Of a DNA stretch of 64,000 nt, positions 63,884 through 64,000 are shown in pieces (positions within the stretch are counted from its first letter, which is position 1; each line of letters opens with the position of its first letter). The translations under genes were made by a program, and so were the position numbers. The DNA is taken from NCBI RefSeq assembly GCF_003696345.1, contig NZ_RFLX01000010.1:1-64000 (forward strand). The letters are read 5' to 3'. The notes beneath the pieces were generated by a model. That model made no database searches, was not told the origin of the DNA, and saw only the letters and a program-made list of their open reading frames with translations. This DNA is from Teichococcus wenyumeiae (GTDB lineage Bacteria > Pseudomonadota > Alphaproteobacteria > Acetobacterales > Acetobacteraceae).

Positions 63884-64000
63884 TCAACCGAGCGAACGCA
63901 GCAGGCTCCACAGGAAAGGCAGCCAGAGCGCCGTCAGTACCGCATTCAGCCCCATTGCGAGCCCGCTGAACACCCCTGCCTGCATGTTCACCGAAAGCGC
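63884..64000 (-). CDS. C-terminus of a membrane protein, probably LrgB-like (partial)
   Basis: The last 38 codons of a gene that enters from the right edge. The sequence VFSGLAMGLNAVLTALWLPF resembles the closing helix of LrgB/CidB family proteins, which act with LrgA in murein hydrolase and export control. Only the tail is visible, so the family call is tentative. It is the upstream neighbour of the D-hydroxyacid dehydrogenase. Confidence 0.45.
   Translation of the reverse strand, partial: ALSVNMQAGVFSGLAMGLNAVLTALWLPFLWSLLRSLG

Overview
The window is about 64 kb of high-GC, gene-dense bacterial chromosome. The gene content points to an alphaproteobacterium of the Acetobacteraceae, most likely Roseomonas-like. 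Evidence is an ALAS-type hemA, a Bug-type solute receptor, many ABC solute-binding proteins, ROK, LysR, MarR and TetR regulators, RND and DHA2 pumps, and very strong GC bias at third codon positions. The genus is inference. No rRNA, tRNA, CRISPR array, phage or plasmid replication gene was seen. The only mobile element is one IS5-family insertion at the left edge.

Layout. 0.1-1.0 kb: IS element with inverted repeats and a TTA duplication. 1.1-13.5 kb: a sugar catabolic island. A leftward arm carries a ROK repressor, a Gfo/Idh/MocA dehydrogenase, ThuA and a separate Bug receptor. A divergent rightward arm carries a CUT1 ABC importer without an ATPase, a TIM-barrel isomerase, a second Gfo/Idh/MocA enzyme, xylB and xylA. 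13.6-15.9 kb: an ExeA-like ATPase fused to a membrane segment, followed by a lipoprotein. 15.9-17.8 kb: a beta-hydroxyacid dehydrogenase and a carboxymuconolactone decarboxylase-like protein. 17.8-20.9 kb: marR-emrB-emrA efflux operon with a perfect 14-bp palindrome upstream. 21.1-22.7 kb: hemA and a small membrane protein. 22.8-27.3 kb: a hybrid histidine kinase, a two-domain KaiC-like ATPase and a single-domain response regulator. 27.6-33.0 kb: a small secreted protein and a TetR-controlled RND efflux system.

33.1-42.6 kb: an exopolysaccharide acetylation and export locus. It has two SGNH esterases, an AlgI-like MBOAT, AlgJ/AlgX-like and AlgF-like proteins and a BcsC-like TPR/beta-barrel exporter, but no synthase. 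A small lipoprotein follows. 42.7-51.9 kb: an eight-gene leftward operon divergent from a LysR gene. It holds an amino-acid-type ABC importer with two family-3 receptors, a family-5 receptor without permeases, an N-carbamoyl-amino-acid hydrolase, a PgdA/cyclic-imidase-like deacetylase and an amidohydrolase/deaminase. This combination suggests uptake and stepwise opening of a cyclic ureide or imide. 52.2-56.1 kb: FUSC efflux protein, PRC-barrel protein and MFS transporter. 56.1-60.4 kb: M20 peptidase, dipeptide-type receptor and class C-type serine hydrolase. 60.5-64.0 kb: a maleate-isomerase-fold protein, a phospholipase D-like enzyme, a D-2-hydroxyacid dehydrogenase and the C-terminus of a probable LrgB-like membrane protein cut by the window edge.

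The best candidates for under-described biology are the acetylation/BcsC locus without a synthase, the LysR-linked putative ureide operon, the kinase-KaiC-receiver cassette, and the ThuA/Gfo/xylA sugar island. All assignments come from reading sequence and protein motifs. No database search was run.
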